This document shows, piece by piece, positions 1 to 6,936 of a stretch of 8,007 nt of DNA (its first letter is position 1; every line of letters begins with the position of its first letter). Below the pieces are notes generated by a model. The model worked only from the letters and a program-made list of their open reading frames with translations. It ran no database searches and was not told the DNA's origin. Source of the stretch: CAZKFN01 sp964552035 (GTDB taxonomy: Bacteria > Bacteroidota > Bacteroidia > Flavobacteriales_E > Vicingaceae); the NCBI GenBank assembly GCA_964552035.1, contig CAZKFN010000095.1:1-8007 (forward strand). The letters are read 5' to 3'. A program made the position numbers and the translations under genes.

Positions 1-951
1 CCATTTTTGCTCTAACTCAGCATAGTTTTTCCAATCCATAACATCAATATGGGATTCTGTTTTTGCTCTTTCATTAAAATAGTTTATTTCATCTTTTAAA
101 AAAGCTGTAGTAATTTTAAGTTTAGCTTTATTGTAATAATTGGTATAGCTTAAAATAGTCCTCCAAGTTTCATCTTTTTGACCTTCTTTAAATTTTAAAC
201 TGCTCATTAAGGGAGGAAGATTTCTATCGGAATGGTACCACCAAATATCTGCAGAGAGCAATTTATTTTCGGACAATTGATAATAAAATGATTGCAAAAT
301 TCCCATTTGTTCTAAGGCTGCATTTTGTACTTTTTCCTTAGGCCTTTGATATTTACTAAAGTTTAAGTATTCAAAATCATTTTCTGCTTTACTATACACA
401 ATCCTACTGACCGACTTAAATTTATCTGTCCCAAAATCGAGTTTTAAATGGGTATTGTATAAAGCAAAGCTTCCAACTTTCTGTTGAAAATTTACTTTTC
501 TTTTTTCTTTAAAGTCCGGTTGTGTATAAAAAGAAATTGCCCCTCCTAACCCACCACTACCATACTGCATGCTATTAAGACCGTATTGAATCTCAATTTC
601 ATCGATAAATATAGTAGGGAAAAGCGATAAATCCACTCCTCCATTAAACGCCGAGTTTAATGCTATCCCATTCCAAATCAAATTGCTTTGTGTAGAATTT
701 GTTCCTCTCATAGAGATACTTGCCATACTCCCTATACCATAAGATTTGACATAGAGGTTTGCATTTTCTTGTAAAACCTCACCCAAATTATGGTATTGAG
801 TAGCATGCACAGCCATACTGTCAATTTTGTGTGCCTTATAAATCGCCTTTCTTTCTTCTTTTATTTCAACAGTTCTTATAGAGTCAAATAATTCTTGAGC
901 CCCTAAACGATTGACCAAAAACAGAGAGAGCAGAAAGACTAAAGCTCTCAT
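1..951 (-). CDS. btuB: TonB-dependent receptor, BtuB-like (N-terminal 317 codons, 3' end outside window)
   Basis: Outer-membrane receptor that probably imports cobalamin using energy from TonB-ExbBD. I translated this from the ATG at 949-951; the frame stays open to base 1, so the C-terminal part of the barrel is missing. Residues 1-19 are a signal peptide (hydrophobic core, ends LGAQ). Residues 24-33 (DSIRTVEIKE) could be the TonB box. Residues about 44-143 form the plug: LGEVLQENANLYVKSYG, then SISMRGTNS at 78-86, LIWNGIALNS at 91-100, and IEIQYG...QYGSGGLGGAIS at 119-140, all hallmarks of the family. Beta-strand-rich barrel sequence follows. There is no N-terminal carboxypeptidase-like domain, unlike SusC-type receptors, which fits a BtuB-sized protein. 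The start overlaps the stop of the upstream gene (ATGA), so the two are probably translationally coupled. The substrate is inferred from the riboswitch at the head of the operon, not from binding residues; a siderophore or other ligand is possible but less likely. Confidence 0.88.
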   Translation of the reverse strand, partial: MRALVFLLSLFLVNRLGAQELFDSIRTVEIKEERKAIYKAHKIDSMAVHATQYHNLGEVLQENANLYVKSYGIGSMASISMRGTNSTQSNLIWNGIALNSAFNGGVDLSLFPTIFIDEIEIQYGLNSMQYGSGGLGGAISFYTQPDFKEKRKVNFQQKVGSFALYNTHLKLDFGTDKFKSVSRIVYSKAENDFEYLNFSKYQRPKEKVQNAALEQMGILQSFYYQLSENKLLSADIWWYHSDRNLPPLMSSLKFKEGQKDETWRTILSYTNYYNKAKLKITTAFLKDEINYFNERAKTESHIDVMDWKNYAELEQKW

Positions 952-1934
952 TTTAGCAATATTTTAACAGTTGCCTGTTTACCTTCTTTTACAAGAGAAA
1001 TAATATACATTCCAGCTTTAAAGTTTTCTAAATTTATAGAGTCACCTACTTTATCTTCTGAAAAAACCAGTCTTCCATCTAGGCTAAAAACTTTAACAGC
1101 TGAGTTTTCCCATTCAGCTGGAAAGAATACTTCCTTTTCAGTTGGATTAGGATAAAGTTGGAGTTGTGGAGATATTTTTTGCTTGGATAATCCAACTGTT
1201 GCTCCCATATGAATTGCTCCTACAGCGTCTAAATCAAAACCTCCAGAGGGAAATGCAGTAGGGTAAGGATCATTTATCTTTCGATTTGCAGTGTCTCTAC
1301 TCGCCCATTCATTATCCAAAGACCCCACAACATCAATGATTTTAATATGTGTAATTTTTTGAATGTCCAAGCCTGGAATTCCTTTGAGTTCTGCTAAGTC
1401 AAATGGAGTCCCATATTGAGCATAATATTTTCCAGCCAAATTATTAATAGTAGTAGGATCAATCGTTCCAAAAGAGCCCACTGCAGTTGAAGTATCTGTC
1501 AAGCTGTGAGCTGGGAATCTATAAAAATTCTTACCGTCTGAACTTACTTCAACAAAAGCTAATTCCAAAAAATCCTCATTATTTCTTTGATCAATAAATC
1601 CATTTTCAAAAACAGCAAAATCAGGCCCTGGACCATCAAAGATGTATCTATCAAACTGCAATATAGCTACTCCGCTATCTCCAAGACTTAAGACCATATT
1701 ATCAGCTGGACCAAGAGTAGAAGTCGAATCTCCAACACTAGTTTTACCCATATTTTTTTGTGCAATATCCTGCCAACCTCTATTCACCTCACAATGAGTT
1801 GCCCAGCCAACAAAGGCGGAAGAATCCTTATGCATGGCTGTTGTACCATGAATTCCAACACCTGGTGCATAAGGACCTTGTGCCCATAATAGAGTGCTTA
1901 AAAAAGAAAATATAAAGAAAAAAGCACTTCTCAT
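948..1934 (-). CDS. T9SS-sorted cell-surface protein of the riboswitch-controlled operon, probable B12-uptake accessory
   Basis: 328 aa, predicted to be secreted across the outer membrane. Residues 1-19 are a signal peptide (MRSAFFFIFSF...LWAQ) with no lipobox cysteine. The mature domain (about 20-245) is one conserved unit: GWQDIAQ (53-59), a LGPADNMVLSLGDSG stretch (74-88), IFDGPGPDFAVFENGF (98-113), LELAFVEVSSDGKNFYRFP (123-141), AGKYYAQYGTPFDLAEL (167-183), IKIIDVVGS (197-205) and DPYPTAFPSGGFDLDAVGAIH (222-242). I recognise this as a family annotated only as 'cell surface protein' in many bacteria; the many acidic and glycine motifs suggest a metal- or ligand-binding beta-sandwich, which is inference. 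Residues about 256-328 are a T9SS type A sorting domain (LQLYPNPTEKEVFF, SLDGRLVFS, GMYIISL, basic end). The start lies 2 bp after the upstream stop. The B12 role is argued from operon position between a BtuG-like protein and a BtuB-like receptor. It may correspond functionally to BtuH-type surface proteins of Bacteroides, but I cannot show homology. Confidence 0.8.
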   Translation of the reverse strand: MRSAFFFIFSFLSTLLWAQGPYAPGVGIHGTTAMHKDSSAFVGWATHCEVNRGWQDIAQKNMGKTSVGDSTSTLGPADNMVLSLGDSGVAILQFDRYIFDGPGPDFAVFENGFIDQRNNEDFLELAFVEVSSDGKNFYRFPAHSLTDTSTAVGSFGTIDPTTINNLAGKYYAQYGTPFDLAELKGIPGLDIQKITHIKIIDVVGSLDNEWASRDTANRKINDPYPTAFPSGGFDLDAVGAIHMGATVGLSKQKISPQLQLYPNPTEKEVFFPAEWENSAVKVFSLDGRLVFSEDKVGDSINLENFKAGMYIISLVKEGKQATVKILLK

Positions 1935-1936
1935 TA

Positions 1937-3184
1937 CTATCTGATAATCAGTTTCTGAACTCCTTGATTTTCTTTAGATTGAAGCATTACAAAATAAATT
2001 CCTCTAGACAATTTACTTACGTCAACTTTACTCTTTGCATGAATATATTCAGAATGAACAACAGCTCCTACCTGATTAAAAATGGTCATCTCAAGCTGTT
2101 CTCCAAAACCTTCAAAATCAATTTGAATTCTATCTACAGCAGGGTTTGGATACACCTTAAACTCTTTAGATTCTTGTATTTTAGAAGTTAATCCAACTTT
2201 AGTATCGTAATAAATACGAACAGCTTCAGGTGAAAACCCTACAATTAAGCTATCTAAATTTTGTCCACTTCTATCATAAATCGCTCCTTCTGTGTAGCTA
2301 AAAAAATCTGTTCTTGTTGTGTAGAAATGATGGTTTATAGTATCATAATCAAATGCTATTAAATCAGTTCCTAAAATATTAGAATCTAAAACAGAAAAAT
2401 CATTTAAGCTAATGGCAGCGATATCTGCATCTGCAATTAAGAAAAGGGTATCGCTATAAATACTGTATCCAGATTGATTTCCTACACCAAAGTAATGGTT
2501 GTAGTCATATCTGTTTTTCTGATTATTGGATAAACTTGCAGTTGCAATGGTGTTGGCATTAATGCTGATGAGCAGATTATTATGTATAAAAAGTTGACCA
2601 ATATTTTCAGTATAGTTATCAAAATCAATAGTATCCACAATAGCTTTAGTATTAGCATCTATTTTTATGATTATTCCCAAGGTATCAGCAAAAGAAGCTG
2701 AAGAGGAATTTTGAGAGGCATAAACAAAGTCATTTCCATCATATACCATAGATCCTGAAGCTCTAGATACATCAATAATAGAATCTATAAAACTTAGATC
2801 ATCCTTATCATAGATGTAAATATTATTGTTGCTTTGTCCATAGAAGTTACTAACCCATAATTCATTGCCTACTATACAAAGGTCTTTGGTACTCATACCC
2901 AAAAATTCAGCAGCAGCAACTCTTGTTTCATTGCTTAGATTATATTTCACAATTGAATCTTGAGCAGCAATGAAAGCAAATTCACCTTCCAAAATTAACT
3001 CTTGTACCGACTCAGTATAAATAGTATCAATTTGAGAATACTGCTGAGAAAGTACATCGTAAATCTGCAGGTTAACATTTTCTTGTGGGTTTCCAAATTG
3101 TCCTCCGTTAAGAATCAGTGCTTTTTGTGAAAAAGCCATTGATGACAATAGTATTAAGGCTGTCAAAAAATAATTTTTTTTCAT
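1937..3184 (-). CDS. BtuG-like surface beta-propeller with T9SS C-terminal sorting domain
   Basis: 415 aa, first gene after the cobalamin riboswitch. Residues 1-20 are a signal peptide (KKN start, hydrophobic core, ends AFSQ) without a lipobox cysteine. The mature part begins ALILNGGQFGNPQENVNLQIYD (22-43), resembling the 'lNEGnfg...gsls.yd' opening of the BtuG/YncE/DUF5074 propellers. Repeated blades follow, with short hydrophobic strands and aspartate turns (DLCIVGNELWVSNF 101-114; IYIYDKDDLSFIDSI 122-136; IIKIDANTKAIVDTI 172-186), closing with FSPEAVRIYYD (317-327). Residues about 341-415 are a T9SS type A domain (FKVYPNPAVDRIQIDF, GIYFVML, ends KLIIR). In Bacteroides, BtuG is a surface lipoprotein that binds cobalamin very tightly and caps BtuB; the same role is inferred here, with T9SS in place of a lipid anchor. 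The ATG at 3182-3184 is chosen because the signal peptide follows directly; no Shine-Dalgarno is visible and the upstream bases are A-rich, as usual in this phylum. It could instead be a generic YncE-like propeller, but the riboswitch and receptor context argue for corrinoid binding. Confidence 0.8.
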   Translation of the reverse strand: MKKNYFLTALILLSSMAFSQKALILNGGQFGNPQENVNLQIYDVLSQQYSQIDTIYTESVQELILEGEFAFIAAQDSIVKYNLSNETRVAAAEFLGMSTKDLCIVGNELWVSNFYGQSNNNIYIYDKDDLSFIDSIIDVSRASGSMVYDGNDFVYASQNSSSASFADTLGIIIKIDANTKAIVDTIDFDNYTENIGQLFIHNNLLISINANTIATASLSNNQKNRYDYNHYFGVGNQSGYSIYSDTLFLIADADIAAISLNDFSVLDSNILGTDLIAFDYDTINHHFYTTRTDFFSYTEGAIYDRSGQNLDSLIVGFSPEAVRIYYDTKVGLTSKIQESKEFKVYPNPAVDRIQIDFEGFGEQLEMTIFNQVGAVVHSEYIHAKSKVDVSKLSRGIYFVMLQSKENQGVQKLIIR

Positions 3185-3357
3185 TTTTAATCATTTTTTG
3201 CAACTAAAAAAAGGCGACTCTTTTATTTTTTAATGTCAAAATTCCTTGGTTTAATTGCATGGTTAAACAATACATTTTTAAACCGGGAAAGAACAAAGGG
3301 TAAGATGGCATCTAGAATTAAATCGTACTCTTCACTTTTATCCCGAAAGCATTATAT

Positions 3358-3505
3358 TATAGGCAGGTCTTCTGACTTACTCCCCTTTTGTTGGCCTTCC
3401 CGTCTTTTTATATCAGACAGTGGCAAAGGTGTGACAAAAGGTATTGGAGCTTACAGCTGCGGGTACAGTTTCGAATTTTCATCGAATTCCCTATTAAACC
3501 CAAAA
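3358..3505 (-). promoter_or_regulatory. Cobalamin (B12) riboswitch
   Basis: Read on the minus strand, this has the conserved core of a cobalamin riboswitch in the right order. There is AATAGGGAA at the 5' side (about 3487-3495), then ACTGTACCCGCAGCTGTAAGC-type core (3450-3470, close to the consensus CCCGCaaCUGUAA), GCCACTG (3418-3424) and GACGGGAAGGC (3393-3403). The B12 box AGTCAGAAGACCTGCCT closes it (3361-3377). Long-range pairing supports the fold: CCTTTTGT (3434-3441) is a perfect complement of ACAAAAGG (3384-3391), and the helix continues as CTCC (3446-3449) with GGAG (3380-3383) across an AATA bulge. Such elements shut off their genes when an adenosyl- or other cobalamin binds. It sits about 175 nt before the BtuG-like start, so it should control the whole three-gene operon. 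The exact ends are estimated. I see no strong intrinsic terminator between it and the first gene, so the regulatory mechanism (translation or transcription) is not decided. Confidence 0.95.
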
Positions 3506-3527
3506 TATTGGGTACCAATAACGGGTA

Positions 3528-3535
3528 CAAAGATA
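3528..3535 (-). promoter_or_regulatory. Bacteroidota-type -7 promoter element for the B12 operon
   Basis: On the minus strand the bases read TATCTTTG, an exact match to the Bacteroidota -7 consensus TAnnTTTG. It lies about 25-35 nt before the riboswitch core, so transcription starting a few bases downstream (around 3518-3523) would give a leader that begins just ahead of the riboswitch. No clear -33 TTG/TTTG is present at the usual spacing, so the call rests on the -7 match and its placement. Confidence 0.55.
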
Positions 3536-3632
3536 GTAGAAAAATGATAGAGATGCCCTTTTTTAGCAGTTTAATTTAGGGTTAAGTTATAAGTTGGTTT
3601 TATAAATTTTATATTAATTGGAAGATAGATAA

Positions 3633-3704
3633 GTGATTTTATCGAAGTTAAAATTGAATCAACATGGAGGTGGTGAGTGATTTCAGCTCTGCTGAAATTG
3701 TATC
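3633..3704. repeat. Diverged tandem pair of a 28-nt hairpin unit
   Basis: Two 28-nt units, 3633-3660 and 3677-3704, both begin GTGATTT and end AAATTG-ATC (A or T at the gap), with 20 of 28 positions identical by my alignment. Each folds as a hairpin. In the first the stem is ATTTTA/TAAAAT with a 7-nt loop; in the second it is ATTTCAGC/GCTGAAAT with a 3-nt loop. The fifth stem pair changes from T-A to C-G on both sides, a compensatory change, while the loops differ freely. This suggests a small palindromic extragenic element of the kind scattered in Bacteroidota genomes, though copies elsewhere cannot be checked here. Confidence 0.5.
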
Positions 3705-3900
3705 GAAGCCCAGATATATTCTGCTTCTAGGAAAAGAAAGTACTGAAACATTCAGGCTCTAGAATTTTTTGTTCCTTTGTTCAGACAAACAATCTGGGAG
3801 TTAAGGAACACTATTGAAAAATAAACACAAAGTGAATAATGGGAAAAAGTAAAATAGAAAATTCGCATTTAGTCAATGATAGAATACAAAGTCTTCTACG

Positions 3901-3927
3901 AAGTTAATTAAGGAATTAGCTTTTTTT
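3901..3927 (+). terminator. Rho-independent terminator on the plus strand
   Basis: AGTTAATT (3902-3909) pairs with AATTAGCT (3914-3921) around the loop AAGG, with one G-T wobble. A3901 can extend the stem, and the second arm runs into TTTTTTTATTTT. The stem is AT-rich but the tetraloop and long T-tract are typical of an intrinsic terminator. It works only in the plus direction, since the opposite side has no T-run. No protein gene on the plus strand leads into it, so it would end a non-coding transcript or stop antisense reading into the 3' end of the ATPase gene. Confidence 0.5.
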
Positions 3928-4043
3928 ATTTTAAACTAATAGATTGTCAATTTTATTTTCAATAATAATATTATACGTTAAATCTATCAAAATATCATTT
4001 TTAAACATAAAACATCTACAGTATTCTTCTATAAGAAAACACA

Positions 4044-6935
4044 TTACCAAGGAATGATATTAGCATTTTCTGCTTCAAATAAAGCTTTAAAATGTGTATG
4101 ACAGGTAAAAAGTAACACTTGTCTATCTTTGGCAAAAGCCGTTAAGGCTTTGGCAACATTTTGGGCACGTTTATCGTCAAAATTCACCATGATGTCATCT
4201 AAAATTACAGGCAAGGGTTCGGCTTTCTTTTCATATTCCTCAATTAACCCCATGCGAACAGCCAACAGCAATTGTTCTTTTGTTCCTCTGCTCAATGCTT
4301 GTATTTCCTTGGATTTCCCCTGAGCATCTATTGCTCTCATTTGCCTATCGCTCAAAGATATATTTACATCAACATAAGCTCCATCTGTAATTATTTCAAA
4401 GTATTTTTTGGTGTAATGAATAACTTCCGGTTGCTTTTCTTTTTCATATTTACGCTTACTTTCATTTAGTACTTCAAGTGCCATTTCATAGCTAATCCAT
4501 TTTTTTAGTGCATCGGAATACCTTTCTATTAAACTATTTTTCTCATTGTTTAATAGAAATAAATCATTGCCTTGTAATAAACTATCCATTTCTGCATTTA
4601 ATTCACCACTCCTAATATCCAAAGCACTAAGCGATGTCTTTTTGGTTTCTAATTGTATCTCGACACTTTTAAGGTCTTGCTCTAAAACTTCTTTATTTTT
4701 AGCTGATAAAATCTTTATCGCTTCATCGAATTCTTCAAAAAATCCGCAATGTTCTTGAATTCCATTTTTAGCATTTTCATAAACTTGAAGTAAGTGCTTA
4801 TGCTCTTTAAGTTGATCAAAATAATTGTAAAAAGCAACTTCATCTTTTACCCCTACCTGTTTTAACTTTTCTGAAATTTTCTCTTCTATCAACTCTACTT
4901 GTTTATGAAGAGTTTCAATACCCTGTTCTTTTTCTTTCAATTGATTTTGTAAAAAATCTCTTTTCCCTCTTTTTTCTTTCTCTTCTTCTAATTGAGAAAT
5001 TAGTTGTTGAACAGCCTCTACACTAGTAGTTCGCTCTTTATTATATTTCAAAAGTAAGGTTTGAAAATTGTCAATCTCTTTCTCTAATTGACGTATTTCT
5101 TTCTGTGCATTTTTCTGCACTTTTACATGATTTTGAACTTTTTGAACGGTATTTAAAAAGCGTTCAAATAGATGAATGGGCACTTCAATATAAACACCAT
5201 AAGTACTTAGCTTATTCTTCCAAGTCTCTTTTATTTCTTCAATTTCCTGCTTGGCAAGTTCTATTTTATTCGTTGTTTCTTCAATATCGTGCTTTTTTCT
5301 ATTGCACATCTTCTGCAATTGCTGAATGTTTTCCTGTTGTGCTAAATATGCTTTTATATTTTCATCCAACTGGTTTTTCTGAAGAAAAGCCTCTCGAATA
5401 TCTTTATGAGAGGGAGCATCCAAGCGCGATTTTTTCTTAAAAAGTAAAAACATTAACGAAACCAACATTGTTAAATATAAGAGCACTTCAATAAAGGTGT
5501 TGCTAGGCAAACGTATTCCTAAAGCCTTCGCAATTATAAAAACAAACAACGCTGCTGCAGAACTAAGGGCAATAATTTTTAGCAACTTGTCTTTATTAGT
5601 TTCAGAAATTGAAGGAGCAGCAACTAAATGTTCTACTTCTAAAAGTGCTAATTTCTCCTTAGCTGCACGATATTGCTGTTCATTGGCAATAGACAAGGCT
5701 TCTAAAGCCGCTTCTTGTTTATCCAATTCTTGCCGATCAAAAGTCAAATCGGATTTTATCGTAGAGATGGCGTTTTGATGAAAGCCTATGTTTTCCTTTA
5801 ACTTATTTATCTTTTCAGCATATTCCTCTGCAAAGTCCTGCAAAGATTGAAGTTGTTGAATCGCCAAAAGTACCTCCACTTCATAGCCAGCAGAAACTAT
5901 TTCTAATTCTGCTTGATTTTCTTTTAAAAAAGCCAATCCCTTTTTATGGCGTTCAAGGTTTCCTTTATAAACTTGAACATTCGCTTTTAAAGGCTCCAAT
6001 AATTCTAACTCTTGCTGAAGCGCCTCATCTATCACAATATTACTTAATTCTTCTTTTAAGCTATTTTGCTCCCCTTCTAGGCGTTTTAGATTTTCTAAAT
6101 AAGTTTCGAGTTTAGTTTTATTTTCTTTATACTCTTCTTGAAGGAGAGAAGGAAATTGCTGAAAATTGGAAAATGTTTTTAATTTTTCACTATTTTGCTG
6201 ATAAACAACATAATGCGGATAAGCCTTTAACAAAGAAAGGCAACGATTCTTCATAATTTCTAACCCTCTTTCTTCTTCTCGCTTTTGCTTTATTTCTTGC
6301 TGCAAATCAGCCAATTCTTCAGCTTTCTTATCGAAATTTAAACCGGCTGATTCTAGCGTTCTAATTTTATTTACTTTTTCATCAATCTCTTTTTTAAGGA
6401 GGATTATTTTTTGAGTTGATCCAGCCGGCTTAAAGAGTTGTTCTGATTTATCTTTTAGGCTTTTCTCAAACTTCCCCAAATCGACATCAATGCCCATTCC
6501 TAAGCTAAATATTCGATTTCCTATATCGGATTCTTCCACATATTGATTGTCCTTTAATTCATCAAGGGTTATGGCAAAAATATTTTCATACAAATCAATT
6601 TCCGCATAACTGATTAATCGTTGGTATTCTTGAATATCGGCTATGGCGCCATCAACGGCTAGTTGTACAGACTTTGTTCCACTTCTATATATCTTAATTT
6701 TTTTTTCACCAGAGCTTAGCTCAATTTCTCCTCCATGGTTTCCGCCCCGAAGTGGTGGGCGACGATCTGCCGTTAACCTAGGATAATCAAATAGGGTGAA
6801 TTTGAAAAAATCCAATAAGGTTGACTTACCTTTTTCGTTAGGGCCGTATAAGAGGTTAACTCCCTTGGTAAAACCCTCAATTTTTTTGTCGTTAAATATT
6901 CCAAAACCGTCAATATGAAGTTTCCTTATCTTCAT
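4044..6935 (-). CDS. SbcC/YhaN-type ATPase: SMC-like ABC ATPase with coiled coils and two membrane helices
   Basis: 963 aa, the likely ATPase partner of the nuclease encoded directly upstream. The N-terminal lobe has Walker A GPNEKGKST (31-39) and LYENIFAITLDEL (115-127), a motif typical of the YhaN group. Long heptad-like coiled coils run from about 175 to 440 and 510 to 840, rich in E, K, Q and L. Between them are two hydrophobic stretches (about 453-471 and 481-499) separated by a short turn, predicted to be a membrane hairpin at the apex, where Rad50 and SbcC carry a zinc hook; no CxxC hook is seen. The C-terminal lobe has the ABC signature LSRGTKEQ (881-888), Walker B PVILDD (909-914), D-loop VNFDDKR (917-923) and an H-loop histidine in TCHTHF (944-949), so it looks catalytically intact. 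The start lies one base after the nuclease stop and is preceded by AAGGAG, one of the few Shine-Dalgarno-like sites here. Role inferred from family: ATP-driven control of DNA-end processing near the membrane. Confidence 0.88.
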   Translation of the reverse strand: MKIRKLHIDGFGIFNDKKIEGFTKGVNLLYGPNEKGKSTLLDFFKFTLFDYPRLTADRRPPLRGGNHGGEIELSSGEKKIKIYRSGTKSVQLAVDGAIADIQEYQRLISYAEIDLYENIFAITLDELKDNQYVEESDIGNRIFSLGMGIDVDLGKFEKSLKDKSEQLFKPAGSTQKIILLKKEIDEKVNKIRTLESAGLNFDKKAEELADLQQEIKQKREEERGLEIMKNRCLSLLKAYPHYVVYQQNSEKLKTFSNFQQFPSLLQEEYKENKTKLETYLENLKRLEGEQNSLKEELSNIVIDEALQQELELLEPLKANVQVYKGNLERHKKGLAFLKENQAELEIVSAGYEVEVLLAIQQLQSLQDFAEEYAEKINKLKENIGFHQNAISTIKSDLTFDRQELDKQEAALEALSIANEQQYRAAKEKLALLEVEHLVAAPSISETNKDKLLKIIALSSAAALFVFIIAKALGIRLPSNTFIEVLLYLTMLVSLMFLLFKKKSRLDAPSHKDIREAFLQKNQLDENIKAYLAQQENIQQLQKMCNRKKHDIEETTNKIELAKQEIEEIKETWKNKLSTYGVYIEVPIHLFERFLNTVQKVQNHVKVQKNAQKEIRQLEKEIDNFQTLLLKYNKERTTSVEAVQQLISQLEEEKEKRGKRDFLQNQLKEKEQGIETLHKQVELIEEKISEKLKQVGVKDEVAFYNYFDQLKEHKHLLQVYENAKNGIQEHCGFFEEFDEAIKILSAKNKEVLEQDLKSVEIQLETKKTSLSALDIRSGELNAEMDSLLQGNDLFLLNNEKNSLIERYSDALKKWISYEMALEVLNESKRKYEKEKQPEVIHYTKKYFEIITDGAYVDVNISLSDRQMRAIDAQGKSKEIQALSRGTKEQLLLAVRMGLIEEYEKKAEPLPVILDDIMVNFDDKRAQNVAKALTAFAKDRQVLLFTCHTHFKALFEAENANIIPW

Positions 6936-6936
6936 T

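Larger units (their letters stand above)
3536..4043. other. Intergenic region with several hairpins and no convincing gene
   Basis: About 500 bp between the end of the coiled-coil ATPase gene and the promoter of the B12 operon. Only very short frames exist here (up to 32 codons), none with a recognisable product or ribosome site. The stretch from about 3633 to 3927 is rich in inverted repeats: ATTTTA/TAAAAT at 3636-3654, ATTTCAGC/GCTGAAAT at 3680-3698, TTCTAG/CTAGAA enclosing CTGAA/TTCAG at 3725-3764, and TGTTCCTT/AAGGAACA at 3770-3810. A plus-strand terminator follows at 3901-3927. From 3928 to 4043 the DNA is simply AT-rich; I see no clear minus-strand terminator for the ATPase gene. A non-coding RNA or decayed repeat element could account for the hairpins. 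Confidence 0.6.

Noticed and set aside
3206..3229. Possible minus-strand intrinsic terminator in the leader (AAAAG...CTTTTTTT)
   Set aside because: The stem is only five pairs with a single G-C, so the T-run alone does not make a convincing terminator.
3233..3547. 104-aa plus-strand reading frame
   Set aside because: It runs antisense across the cobalamin riboswitch and the promoter element; its composition follows the riboswitch bases and no family is recognisable.
3664..3762. 32-codon plus-strand frame beginning MEVVSDFSS
   Set aside because: It reads through the second hairpin unit and its codons simply reflect the palindrome; no ribosome site and no recognisable product.
3839..3907. 22-codon plus-strand frame MGKSKIENSH... 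ending inside the terminator stem
   Set aside because: Too short to judge, no ribosome site, and its composition is typical of AT-rich intergenic DNA. Kept in mind only because it precedes the terminator.
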